Assembly: GCF_031877795.1 (NCBI RefSeq)
Contig: NC_133933.1
Location: forward strand, 72,929,730-72,993,729
DNA from: Strix aluco
Taxonomy: Eukaryota > Chordata > Aves > Strigiformes > Strigidae
DNA length: 64,000 nucleotides
Direction of reading: 5' to 3'
Part shown: piece after piece, positions 13,651-24,590 of the stretch
Numbering within the stretch: the first letter of the stretch is position 1
Layout: every line of letters begins with the position of its first letter
Program-made: the position numbers and the translations under genes
Notes under the pieces: generated by a model
Databases searched by the model: none
The model's input: only the letters and a program-made list of their open reading frames with translations
Told to the model about the DNA's origin: nothing

Positions 13651-15876
13651 ACCACGAACCAGTTATTTAAAATCTATACAAACCTTTGATGTTCACTATA
13701 AATCAGTTCATACTCAGTCTCTCTTATTTCAATACAGAATTAAAGTCAGATTGAATCAGGATGTACAAGTGCATAAGGAGACCTTCTTTTACTGGCAATC
13801 CAGAATGGTCTGATTTCAGCCCAGTTCTAATGGCAGTTGATTGAAGCATTTACTGCAAGTCCAACAAGTCCCAGATGCAAGACTCCGGCATAAGCTGTCT
13901 CTGAATAAAGCTACATTCTGGTGATTGCTTCGGATGACTTTACTCGCACAAATCACAGGCATTAACTTTTTTTTAACCATTGTTGCTCTGCTGTGTCTGG
14001 AGAATACGGCAGGGTTATGAAAGGGCTGCCCAGCTTCCTTACAGCAAAGCATTGTGGCCAGAATGACAGTATTTCAGAAAAATGTGTCATCAAAACAATC
14101 CACAACTCACAGATGACCAGCCACATGGAAAAGTTGGTTGCTCTCAAGTATCTCAGGTACTCCCCAAGGCCTTCTTCTCTGAGTCCTTGCCTGTCAGTGC
14201 TGAGGTAAGGAACGTTTTACTGTGTTTCCAGCATTCTCATCCTGTGCTTCAAATGGGAGGCATATGGGGAGGTCTCTGGGGCTGAGGTCTCCTTACAACC
14301 TATTGTGCTGGGCTCTGCTCCTTGACTGGGATTTTTGGTGGGCCTGTGATAAATGAAAGTCATCCCCCTCATCTGTGTCATCATATAAAGCATACACTTT
14401 CCACAGAGAAGATACTAAAGCAAATTTAAGCAGTAACCCTCTATATGAGATCAATCATATAATGTGGCATAAGGACCAATGCCAGATTGATCATCTGATG
14501 ACAATCAGCTCCTTTAGTAAGTATTGTCTTCTTACAAGCTGCCTACTGCTGTATTCCAAAAATGGCTAGGATCTCCTTAAATCAATCAGACATGGGTGCT
14601 TCACAAGCAATTGCCAGTTTCTCAGTAAGATTTTCAGAAGTACCTTTGTTACTAAGACCTGTTGACTTTGAGTGGTACTTAGAGATCAAACACACGGTCA
14701 GGTTACACAGAATTGTCCGGCCAGGAGTTACCAGAGGTTGTGCATAAGCTGAATGGCAATAAATGTCTGTGTGCATACAAATGCAATGTAATTTGACCTA
14801 ATTTAAACTTCTCATATTATGAGGCAAGTTCAGAGCTGTCACAGACTGAAAGCAGACACATGGTGAGGTATTGCAGCTTAGCAGACACATGGTAACCTGT
14901 AATGCTGCAGGACTTGGGTGGTTGATCTGGGCTCTTAGGTTCTTAACCCCTTTCAAAAATGGACCTCAGACACTTCAAAAAATTGCACAAATCTTGCTTG
15001 TATGTTGACAGCCTAAACTGATCTTTGTGAGTGCCACGTAGCTTTGGAGACACTTTTAGAGATGGCTGCTACCAATAATCATAGCACTTGAGGGGAAAAG
15101 AAAACAAAGCTTTCAAAAATAAAAAGTAATTCTGACAGAGTTTCTCCTTCCCCCAACTGAAGGGACTATGGGACCTCAGAACTTCCAATGATTTCTGACT
15201 TCCATGCAGAACACAATTCCCTCAAATAGTCACAGTGAGGAGATAACTTGGCAGTGGAAAACTGAATTACCATGTACTTAGCTTTATTTTCAGAGAGGTT
15301 TCTAATGAACTTATCATGTAATTTCCATAACAAAGTGTGTAATTATTCCTGTTTTTTATTGTGGAGATTTAATATTGAGTAGTAGCCTCCGGTCTATTGC
15401 TAAACCACATGCTACAATAAAGCTGTTGTTTTGTTTGATTTTAATTCTTAGACCTAACAAAAGGACACTTTGGCAGAGCTTGTTTAAAGTGGAAAATTGG
15501 GTAAATCCCTTGAAGCTGAAAGAAAATATAATTTATTATACAGTCTTCTCAATGTCTTCATAAGCATTGTCCATTTTCTGGAAAACCATGTCAATAAATC
15601 AGCCACTAATTGTTGTTTGAAGGTCAAGCTAAAGGTTTTGTTTTTCTTACAGTTGACTTCTGTAGGTGAAGAAACATTTGGCTTCATGGCTAGACATTCT
15701 TGGAATTAATTTTCCACCAGTTCTTATGCTACTGAATGTCAAATATTTCTGCCTTTGAAACTGTCACATCATTCTGAAGAGCTAAATCTAATTGTCACCT
15801 CTTTGAAATATTTCTTTGAGCATTCTTGTGGCTTTTTAATTTTTGTCTGTATTCTTTCCTTTTCTGCCTTTGGCAC

Positions 15877-15896
15877 TTTTTTTTTTTTTTTTTTTT
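15877..15896 (+). repeat. (T)20 homopolymer
   Basis: Twenty consecutive T residues. Sequence on the complementary upstream side shows no gene-like frame, so it is listed only as a simple repeat. Confidence 0.9.
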
Positions 15897-18800
15897 GGCT
15901 CCAAAGACCCTTCTGAATCTAAGTGCTTTGTTAAGAGACAGGCTAAAACCAAAAATTGCAAGTGAAGCTTCACCGCTGTGTGCTGACTTCCTTAATACTT
16001 TAGGTCTCACCTGCCCCACTGGGCTGACAACGGGAGTGTGGGTGGCTGGGTGGAGAGGCAGCCATGAGAGTTTGCTTCACAGATGCAATAGTCTGCATGG
16101 GAATAGATGTAGCAGACAACTGGAGAGACACAAGTATTGACAGGGGCTGACAAGAGGGATACAAAGGAGAGAGAAACCCTGAAAAGCTGCCTGACTGAGG
16201 GCTTCCAGGCTCTAGCTGTGGACCCTGGAAGTGCTGTGGTAAGGCCTGTCCAAGAAAGGCAAAAGGCCATGATGAGAGTCTAGCAGACGAGGTGCCCTGG
16301 AGTCTGGATGCCTTGAAAAAGAGGCAAAGGTAATTACAAGGTTGCAGCTCTTCCCTGATTCCATCTCATATAAGGAGCTGCTGGAGGGAACTGCTGTATG
16401 TAGGACATCATCACAGTTTCTTTCCCATTGTGTGTGTTGAGTTATCATATATCACTTGGCACCAGCCCCAGGGGACTGGCTGCACCAATGTTCATGAAGC
16501 CCTGGCTATGAAGCCCATTTCTTAGCTCCCCATGGTGAGTCACGGTGGAAGGCTGCCACACAGCTCTCAGCACGGTGTGCATTGCAGCATCCTTTCTGCT
16601 ACAGCCACCAAGGCTCATCTCACCTACTCTTAGATGCCAGTAAACATCTACACCTGGACTAATTGTCTAAACTCACTCTATAGTTAATGGGGAGAAACAG
16701 GCACATCTAAAATGCAGTTCACCTCTTCCTAAGGCAGACATCTTAAACAGGGCAGATTCATTGCTCTCCCAACATACTTGTTTCTTTTCTTTGACTATAA
16801 AGGAAGAAGGCGCTGTAAGCCTCTGAAGCTAGTTTAGATGAATGCGCTCTGCATATCTGTAAGAACTAATTCTCTTTTCACAGTGTTGATGTGGGCAACA
16901 TGTGTTTGACTTTTGCTTCTTTCTACTATTTGTTGTTTTCCAGACCACTAACCCTTTTTCATATTTTAATCTCTTTGCCTTTATTATATGTATGATGCAC
17001 AATGTCTGTTGCTTCTTTGTCACCTTGTTCATTTACTAGATACCAGAAAAGTGATTGCATGCCAGTTCCATCACAAAATATTGACTCTGAATTCACCGAC
17101 TGAGCAAAAGTAGATCTTCTGGTGTAGATGTTGGCATTTGGCCCAGTGAATCCTACCTTAGGTGAGACTTCTTAGGTGCAGAGACTGGCAGTTGCACAAT
17201 GTTTTAGAAGCAGAGAGAAATTCTACGTTTTTCCCTGAAGAGCTAGTCTTCCAGCTTAGAAAGGCAATCAAAATAGCAAGGACCATGCAGCAGATTGGGA
17301 ACAGATGATTTCAGAATAGAACTGAATTTTGAACAGGAGTGTTTGAATGTGTTGGATGGAAAAGAAAATCTGGGTCCATTCTTTTAAGGAAGGAAATTAA
17401 ATCTTTAACACAGACAGAAGAAAAGACTAAAATGAGAGAAAGAAAGAGGATTATGAATCTAAGAAATGAGTGAGGGCAGTTTGGGGAGGGTGTCTATAAA
17501 TCTCTCTCGTCTCCTGCTCTGCTACAATCAGAACCAATGTTAGAAATGCCTGACAGTGCCCTCCTTTCTTGTGCCTCCTCTTCCCATAGGCAGCTCATGG
17601 TGTCACGGCGCTGCCCCTGCCCATGGCCCTGAGGAGAGACCTTAGCCTCCTCCAACAGCATCTGAGGTGAAGGGTGGGAGGGAAGGTCTGCACAGAGAGA
17701 TGTGAAGAAACTGTTCAGCTCTGTTCAGATGGGAGGGGTTTGTACCCTACTGAGATCTAGAAAAACAAGTGGAAATTGTAGCCATAAGTTTTGAATAAAT
17801 AAAATAAATATTAAAAAAAAACAGTTCTGCAGTTCTAAGGAGAAAATAATATTTGATTAAAAGACAAAACATGTATGGGGTAACTTTTTCATTTCCTGTT
17901 CATGATGAAGGTATTACTGACATTATTTAAGCTGTGTTGAAGACATATAACGAGAGTCTAAGCAGATATAAAAGTTCTTTTGGAATGTTATTTATAGTTC
18001 CTTGGTACCCAATGCCAAACGTTAATAAGGTTTATGAGAAACCAGTGGAGACTGTAAATTGTTAGACTTCTAATTTAAATCATGTTGCTGACTCCATTTG
18101 TTTCCTACACATTGATCTGACATTCAGATAAATCTGATAAAATTCTCCAAGTTGGAGAGAGATTTGGTTTCTGTCAGTGGGAATCTAACTATTAGAAAGA
18201 CAAGGAGTGAGGTTATTGGGAACAAAGCCACAGGCAGTAATATACCATACTTGAATACTTCTTTTTTATTTATTTAAATGTTACAGTATTTGATAAATTG
18301 CTTATGCAGCCATTTAACTGACTCTTCTGGAAAGTGTTTATTTGCAGTCACCTCAATGTCAGCAGTGAAATGAGCTGGGACTGAAATTTCATTAAGAAAG
18401 TCATATTTCATTATTATGGCCCCAGCGATCATCACTCTGTATACATTAAGTACAAAACCTATAGAATGTTTAAATAATAATACAGCTATGGCAAAAAATG
18501 GGCATGAGCCAGACAGGATATTCACTGTTAACGCACTGGCCATACCAACAGCTTAGGCTCTTGTGGGACAAATAGCTGAAAGAGTATGTGGGTCTTAAAC
18601 TTTGAATTTCCTTTGATTTTCCCATTTCAAATTGCAGCCTTAATTTCCTTTAGTGCAAAGAAAACCTCAAGGTACCTTCTCTGTGCCAAATTGAGCCCTC
18701 CTGCTGTAAAACCTGAAGGAGAAAGCCAAAAAGGGAGGGAAAAGTTACAATGATCCTCCTTAGGATGTCTCCTCCAAACGCTTCTCTTGGGACAGAAGGT

Positions 18801-21111
18801 GATTTCTCTCCTGTGGAGACTGAGGTTACAGAGGTGGGTCAGTGCCCCATCCCCTGGACAACCACAGGATCTTGGCCAGAGGCTGGTACCCTCCTGCTTT
18901 TGAAACTCCCACCATCTTATTTCCAGTTTAGAGCAGCTAAATTCAGCCTGTTTCCAAACTCCTCTGTGATGTGTGTCTAGAAACTAGCTTGCCCCAGTTC
19001 AGCTAAATCAGCTTAAGCACTTTTTCTCCCAGACTACAAATCTATGTTGTATGGATTTAGCATTCCTATGGAAGGCAAGATTCAGAGCCTATGAAGCCAA
19101 CAGAGGGAGGGATGGACAGACAAACAGGTAGGCAGGGCTGCAGCAGCCATGCTGGCCTGAAGCAGGTGAGAATGCATGGCACAAAGCTCAAGTTAGGGTA
19201 AAGCCCTGCTAGGAGGGAAATTTCACCCAGGTGTAGACTTGCACCTTAATTTTTCTTCCCATCACATACCCTGTCACCTAAGTCATCTGGTGCATCCCAA
19301 GTGTCACACACTGACTCAGAAGCAAACTGCAATATTTGCATCTGACTGTGTTATGAAGGTAACTATGGGTTTAGAAGTCTGATTTTGAGGAAACAATATT
19401 TGGAAATAACATAATAAGAATCGGGACATGGAGCACTTTTATGGCTCTTTATGCCTTAGAGAGATTAATGATATGTGGAGTTTTATTCCTATTTTCTGTC
19501 AGTCAGCAAAGTCCTCAAGGGAAATAGTCTTACACAAATGAACACAATTTAGATAGAGTAAATAAAATAAATCATAGAAGGTAGGGTTATATTGGGATTT
19601 TTGTTTGTGCCTTTGAATATACCAGGATGAACCAAATGAAAATCAGAATATCACAGGCAAATGGGACAAAAGGGGACCTTGAAAGACAAGCAGCTCTTAG
19701 ACAGCTTATCTACACCTTCCCTCCCAACAGTGTGATTCAAACCCTGCAGAAGTCCATGTGTGTCATGGCTTCAGTGGCTTTAGATCAGCTCGTCAGGGTT
19801 TTACAGTACCTTTGGAGCAAGAGAAATCTAACTTGCCTCCTCCCATACACCAAATAAAGTTTCCAAAATGGCACCTCTGCCTTGCTGACTACACTCTTTT
19901 CTTTTTTAATTGTACACGTGTATCCCTGAGAAACCTCAATCCAAGTTCAGAATAAACTCATGTTTCCTCTGCTTGCCAGAAGAAAATGAAAAGTAAAGCC
20001 CCATCAATTTTATTGCTCATAATTGTGGATAAAATGCAATATATTTGGCTCATATAAATTTGCTAGCAAATTATATTCAATAAAACCCTGGTGAGCAATT
20101 TAAAAGCATAAATCCCCCCATGCTGAAAAAAAGCTCATAAATTATACAAGAAAAAGGAGTGATTTCATCAAAGAGCCAAGCTCTGCCCATGGAATGTTTC
20201 AATAGTACTGGATTTATAGTTTTCTGGGAGACGATTTATGATCCCTAATTTTCTGCAATAAAAAGCTCAGCAGGGATTCTCTGAATGAAATATCTTTTAA
20301 CAAAGAAATAAATAAAAAAAAAATCTATCTGAGAGTGAACGCAGACAATGCCATTCTTAGAGAGTTGCCCCTTTCGTGTTCCTGTTCCAAAATTAATCAT
20401 GGAAGACCCTAACAGAGGGTCATACTGAGAAAGGAAAGAAAGACCATTAGACTTTGAAATAAATGCATTGCACAGTTGGAGAGGGCATTTTTAGTAATAA
20501 ATTCACCTGTGATACTTCATAGCCATTGTCTTTAAGTAAGAATAAAATGATCAGACTGTTTTAAAGGAAAGGTTAAACATTTGCAAAACACACAGGGATG
20601 ATTACATTATATAAATAACCTAGAGGGGGAGGTTGTGTGTGAAGCCTGTACACAGGCGTGATGTGTAATCACAGCTCGATGCACAGAGATTCACTCACTT
20701 CCCCTAATTTTAGGGCTCTGATTCAGAGAGTCCTTGCCAAATTTAGTGGCAGTGGCTGCAGAGGTTACTGTTCCCATGGGGCATCAGTCACCAGGCAGCA
20801 GGGATCATGAATCAGAGCATGCATCTGTCACAGGTCACAGACCAGGGCGCTAAGGTGAAGTAAGAATGACAAGATTTAAGTTAATATGCCAGGCTGTGAA
20901 TTATGACAGCTGAGGAGGAAACTTAATGTCTCTTTGACTGCTAAAGGGATGGGATAGAAAAAATATTCAATCACCTTTTAAAAACTCCCATATAAATCAC
21001 CAAGTTTGTGACCAAGAAATCCTGCTTCAAGAATCTGCTACTGGGTGGTAAGAGAGAGAAGGTGATGGGCTGGATGGACATTTGCTGTAGTACACCTTGG
21101 TTGTTTCTCAA

Positions 21112-21268
21112 GATGTTATTATTCCCATTTTATTGATAAGAAGCTGAGGCATATAAAGTTGTAAAGACCTGTGTGAATGATCAGACAAGCAGACTGACAA
21201 TAATGGGATCTGAGCGCATGATCCTACACGTCAGATTGAAGACTGTCCTCTCTCTCTACCATACTTAG
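21112..21268 (-). mobile_element. MIR-type SINE, old copy
   Basis: ATTATTCCCATTTTATTGAT followed by AAGAAGCTGAGGCATATAAA and TGTAAAGACC is the reverse complement of the MIR core (CTCAGTTTCCTCATCTGTAA, then AATGGGGATAAT). Downstream, GGGATCTGAGCGCATGATCC and the CTGTCCTCTCTCTCTACCAT stretch fit the tRNA-derived half. The copy is well diverged, as expected of an amniote-age SINE. Confidence 0.7.
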
Positions 21269-22311
21269 TCATCCATACACAGTCTGATCCTAGTGCACAG
21301 GAATAGGGATAGCCGCCAGGATAAGTGGGAACAGTGAAGGTACCTACTGCTGAGTACCTACATCACTGGGGACAGCAGCAGACACTCCAGATCTCACTGT
21401 CCCTCCAGATTTCCAGACTTTGAGAAATAGAGAAAGGGTGAAGGTACAGTTCCCATTTCTACCCATTGTATTTTCCCTCTTTATTTCTCCTGTGTGAGGG
21501 CTCCAATCTAGGCCTCAAGCTTTCAACTTCCATGCAAAAATACAGACACAGGCAGTTAAGGGCTGATCGAATGCCCATGCAAGCCTGTAAATGAAAGGAT
21601 TCTATTGCCTTTGCTAAGTATTAGATTGAGCCCTTGCCTAAACCCACGTAATACAAATGAGAAGAAAATTCTCAAAAACATTTTGTTTTGACAGAAAACA
21701 ATGGGCAGAGAAGGTTGGTGAAGATATTTGACTGACCAGTCTTTTTCTCATCAAATTTTATTATGAAAGAGAACAAGAATTGCTGAAAATAACCTTGGTT
21801 CAACTAACGCTTTCTTACATAGCACAGCAGACTCAGTTGACAGAGCTTCAGGAAAGAGGGATAAGAAAACTGCAGCAAGAAGGAAGATTTTTCAAGAAAT
21901 TAATTTAAACTCACACTGCAGCTCTGGAAGACTACCAGCTAAGAGTACTGAGGCAGAACAGCTGACTGAAAGGAAGGCAGTGTGTCTTTGGAAAGGTAAT
22001 TTGTAAGTACTAAGCATGCAAGATTTGCTATCTATCATCTATCCCTGCTCCAAAACACTTTACAAGCGCCAGGCATTTTGCACATGTCTGTCCAGCAGGA
22101 CCTGGGAATACTTCCTAGCTCCTCTGCCTAGGTATTCATGCCAGCTACATCCAACACTATGTTGGGAGCAGACCCAGCTACAGACTGGTCCCCTCCGTCC
22201 CATGGAGTGGAAACCCTGACTTATGGCCCAGGAGGTAACAGCAAAGTGCTCCCTGATCTGGACAAAGGTTATGTGCCTGGAGCCAACTTACCCCGGACTC
22301 TTACAACATTT
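21269..22311. other. Unique non-coding DNA
   Basis: No supported gene or repeat. The small frames at 22016-22344 are uninformative and partly run into the LTR that follows. Confidence 0.55.
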
Positions 22312-22316
22312 GTGGC
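22312..22316. repeat. Target-site duplication, left copy (GTGGC)
   Basis: GTGGC directly abuts the TG end of the LTR at 22317 and is repeated exactly at 23161-23165 after the other end. Confidence 0.75.
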
Positions 22317-23160
22317 TGTTTTGCTGATTAAGGATACCAATTAAACTCGGACACCAGAGTGAAGAGAGTAGGTGTATTTTACTGGGGATAACTAAATAAT
22401 GTAACAGAGTAATACAGAAAACATACAGTAAGAAAAGACAGAATAGTGCACTTAAACAAAGAAGAAAATACAAGGTAATGCATCAAATCATTACTACGAG
22501 AGAGAGAATAGTGATTAAGAAAGATACATCACCACTTGCATACGTTACCATCATCCAGATCTGCAGTCACTGGGGAGCCCCGGTTACAGCGAGGATTTGG
22601 AGAGCCTGTCCCGGCAAGTGGGAAATCCTACACGGTGCGTCCACCCGTAGGTGAGGCATCCCAAGTCGCTGCAAGAGGGTCCAGCCTTATATCCCCAAAA
22701 ATCAGCAAGCCAGAATAGCTGGCACCTTTGTTTTAAGCGGAAATATCTGGTTTCAATCTCACATTAGATTCCCCCAGAGCCTGGCCAGGGCTCAAGGGAG
22801 AAGCTAAGGGAGTTTCCCTCCTTATCTAATGGGATTATGAGCAAGGTCACACATCAGGTCACAGGGCCAGACAACTGTGTCCATGACCCTGTTATCTTAT
22901 CCACACACAAAGAAAGATAAAGATACATTCAAGATAGCTACATCTTCCATGCATATTTCATTAATGATTACATACTGAGTTAGCAGCTTCGGCTCAGGGC
23001 CTGTTGTTCAGGCTTCAATACTTCCAATGTAACAGATTAGGTGGTTTGTTATAACTTAGTATAATACCTATTAGCACAATGGCTATCAGTTATAAAATAT
23101 ACAGGATTTATCTATAGGTCAACTCTGGCTTGGGCCGGTTGTCCAAGCCTTAGCACTTCA
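22317..23160 (-). mobile_element. Solo LTR of an endogenous retrovirus, 844 bp
   Basis: The element is bounded on the plus strand by TGTTTTGCTGATTAAGG and GCCTTAGCACTTCA, giving canonical TG and CA ends, with exact 5-bp GTGGC duplications outside. Reading the minus strand, U3 begins TGAAGTGCTAAGGCTTGG. A TATA-type box (GATATAAGG) lies at about 22685-22694. An AGTAAA poly(A)-signal variant lies at 22378-22383, and U5 closes with CCTTAATCAGCAAAACA. No internal gag, pol or env sequence flanks it, so it is a solo LTR left by LTR-LTR recombination. A 5-bp duplication suits an ERVL-like or some ERV1-like families; the exact family is not resolved. Two related words in U3 suggest an internal duplication. 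Confidence 0.78.
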
Positions 23161-23165
23161 GTGGC
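23161..23165. repeat. Target-site duplication, right copy (GTGGC)
   Basis: Exact match to 22312-22316, immediately following the CA end of the LTR. Confidence 0.75.
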
Positions 23166-24447
23166 TGAAGCAGACCAGGAGAAGGCATTCATCAACACCT
23201 CATTCATTGTTCCCCTAGAAAAAAAAAAAATTAAAATAGACTGCAGCTTGATTTTTTTTTTTTCCTTTCCCTAAGGATCTGGACTGTATTTCTGATTGAT
23301 CAAGAATGCAAAATAAGACCTTTTTTTTTCAGGCATAAGTGTTCTAGTTATCTACAGATATTCCAGTAAATATATCTATATTCTTTTAATCCACTATTGA
23401 TACCAGGAGTGACTTTAGAGAATGTATACAAGTAGCCATATATTAACATGTCTACTTGGCATCCCGGTGTACCAAAAAAGTAGCATTTTCTTATGCAGAC
23501 AGTGGTATCTGGCTTCTATACCAAATAGCAATAGCATTTACTCAACATAAGTAGAAACATCCCTACAAAACAACAGCTCTCCACAAAATAAAGGCATTGA
23601 AAACTAGAGCTCTGCAATCCATTCAGTCAGCTGACTAGATTAAATTTCAGAGACAAAATGATAAATTAGACTTATCACAGATGCTGCCATGTCCTAGTGT
23701 GTCCCCTGAAATACATCAACTGGCTGACCTAGGCAGGAGCTGTTTCTGCTTAGGAATAGCTATTCCTGAAAGGGCCTTTTAAATATTCCTCCTGTGGATC
23801 TGTCCAGGACCTTGACAGCCAGGGGAAAAAAAAAAGGGGGGGGGGGGGGGGGGGGGAAGCTATCTCTTAGCTATTTATCTTGATCCACAGAATAGATCCA
23901 AACCAGCCCTCCAGACTTTTACTTGATCCCATATGGAAATGGGTCAATAAACATGGTAAATATTCATTGTGAAGCCTTGCTGCATGAGTATAGGCTCCCA
24001 ATGATCTGCCTGAAACATTAAAAATAGTATTGTTGAACAACCCGCCCATTATTAGTGCCTAAAATAGAAGAGCTAGATCCCCAAAATAGGTTATGTTCAG
24101 AGAAGTGAAGGAATCCTGCCTGAAAGCTGTCCCTTTTTCTTGTTCAGCACAATCTAACTGATCTAGAAGAGTTCTTGCAGCTACTAAAAAAAGGAACAAA
24201 GCAAATAAGAAGTTGATACCTCAAATTGAAATGCATAAGAGGACATCCAAAAGGAGACAAAACAACTAAAAGACAAATGTACAGAAGGCGTAAAAGAAGC
24301 AACCTGAGTTGGTGAACAGTCTGCATATATAGACTGAAAAGATCCAGAGACATACTGCCTGGGGAGAGGTCCAGCTTGAACAAACAGCCTCACAGGCAGC
24401 GTGTGTGAAATGCAGGGTAACTTTTTTGCATAGTGTGTTCTAGTAAA
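23166..24447. other. Unique non-coding DNA with homopolymers
   Basis: No supported gene. A-run and T-run at about 23219-23266, then the A10G21 run listed separately. Confidence 0.6.
23826..23856 (+). repeat. A10 followed by G21
   Basis: Ten A residues (23826-23835) switch directly to twenty-one G residues (23836-23856). The G run could form quadruplex structures and is prone to length error in sequencing. Confidence 0.92.
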
Positions 24448-24590
24448 GTGAGAGTCATAAACATCCCAGAAACAAGGCTGGAAAGGATCTCAAGAAGTCA
24501 TTTACTCCATGATTTTAATGTGAGGCAGGCTAAATACAGGTGACAGTATATGTTCAATCTGTTCTTAAAAATCTCTAATAAAGGTCAAGC
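24448..24590 (-). mobile_element. Old CR1/L3-like LINE 3' fragment
   Basis: GGCTGGAAAGGATCTCAAGA, then GTCATTTACTCCATGA, a CAGG word and CTGTTCTTAAAAATCTCTAA keep the order of motifs in archosaur CR1/L3 3' regions (AGGCTGGAAGGGACCTCAGG, GTCATCTAGTCCA, CCTGACCTTAAAAACCTC). It lacks the clean ATTCTATG octamers of the younger copies and is strongly diverged. Confidence 0.55.

Larger units (their letters stand above)
13291..21111. other. Unique non-coding DNA
   Basis: No supported gene over nearly 8 kb. Minor items are a possible MIR/L2-type remnant at about 13585-13650, a 14-bp direct repeat AGCAGACACATGGT at 14851-14864 and 14880-14893, and a T20 run. The block at 20000-20300 is AT-rich and may be a conserved element (see findings). 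Confidence 0.55.

Noticed and set aside
19630..19700. Old CR1/L3-like fragment (GGGGACCTTGAAAGACAAGC)
   Set aside because: Only one short word fits; not enough to list as a feature.
22317..23026. Alternative LTR ending at 23026 (ATACTTCCA)
   Set aside because: Only the boundary at 23160 gives exact 5-bp target-site duplications; kept as a nesting hypothesis in the findings.
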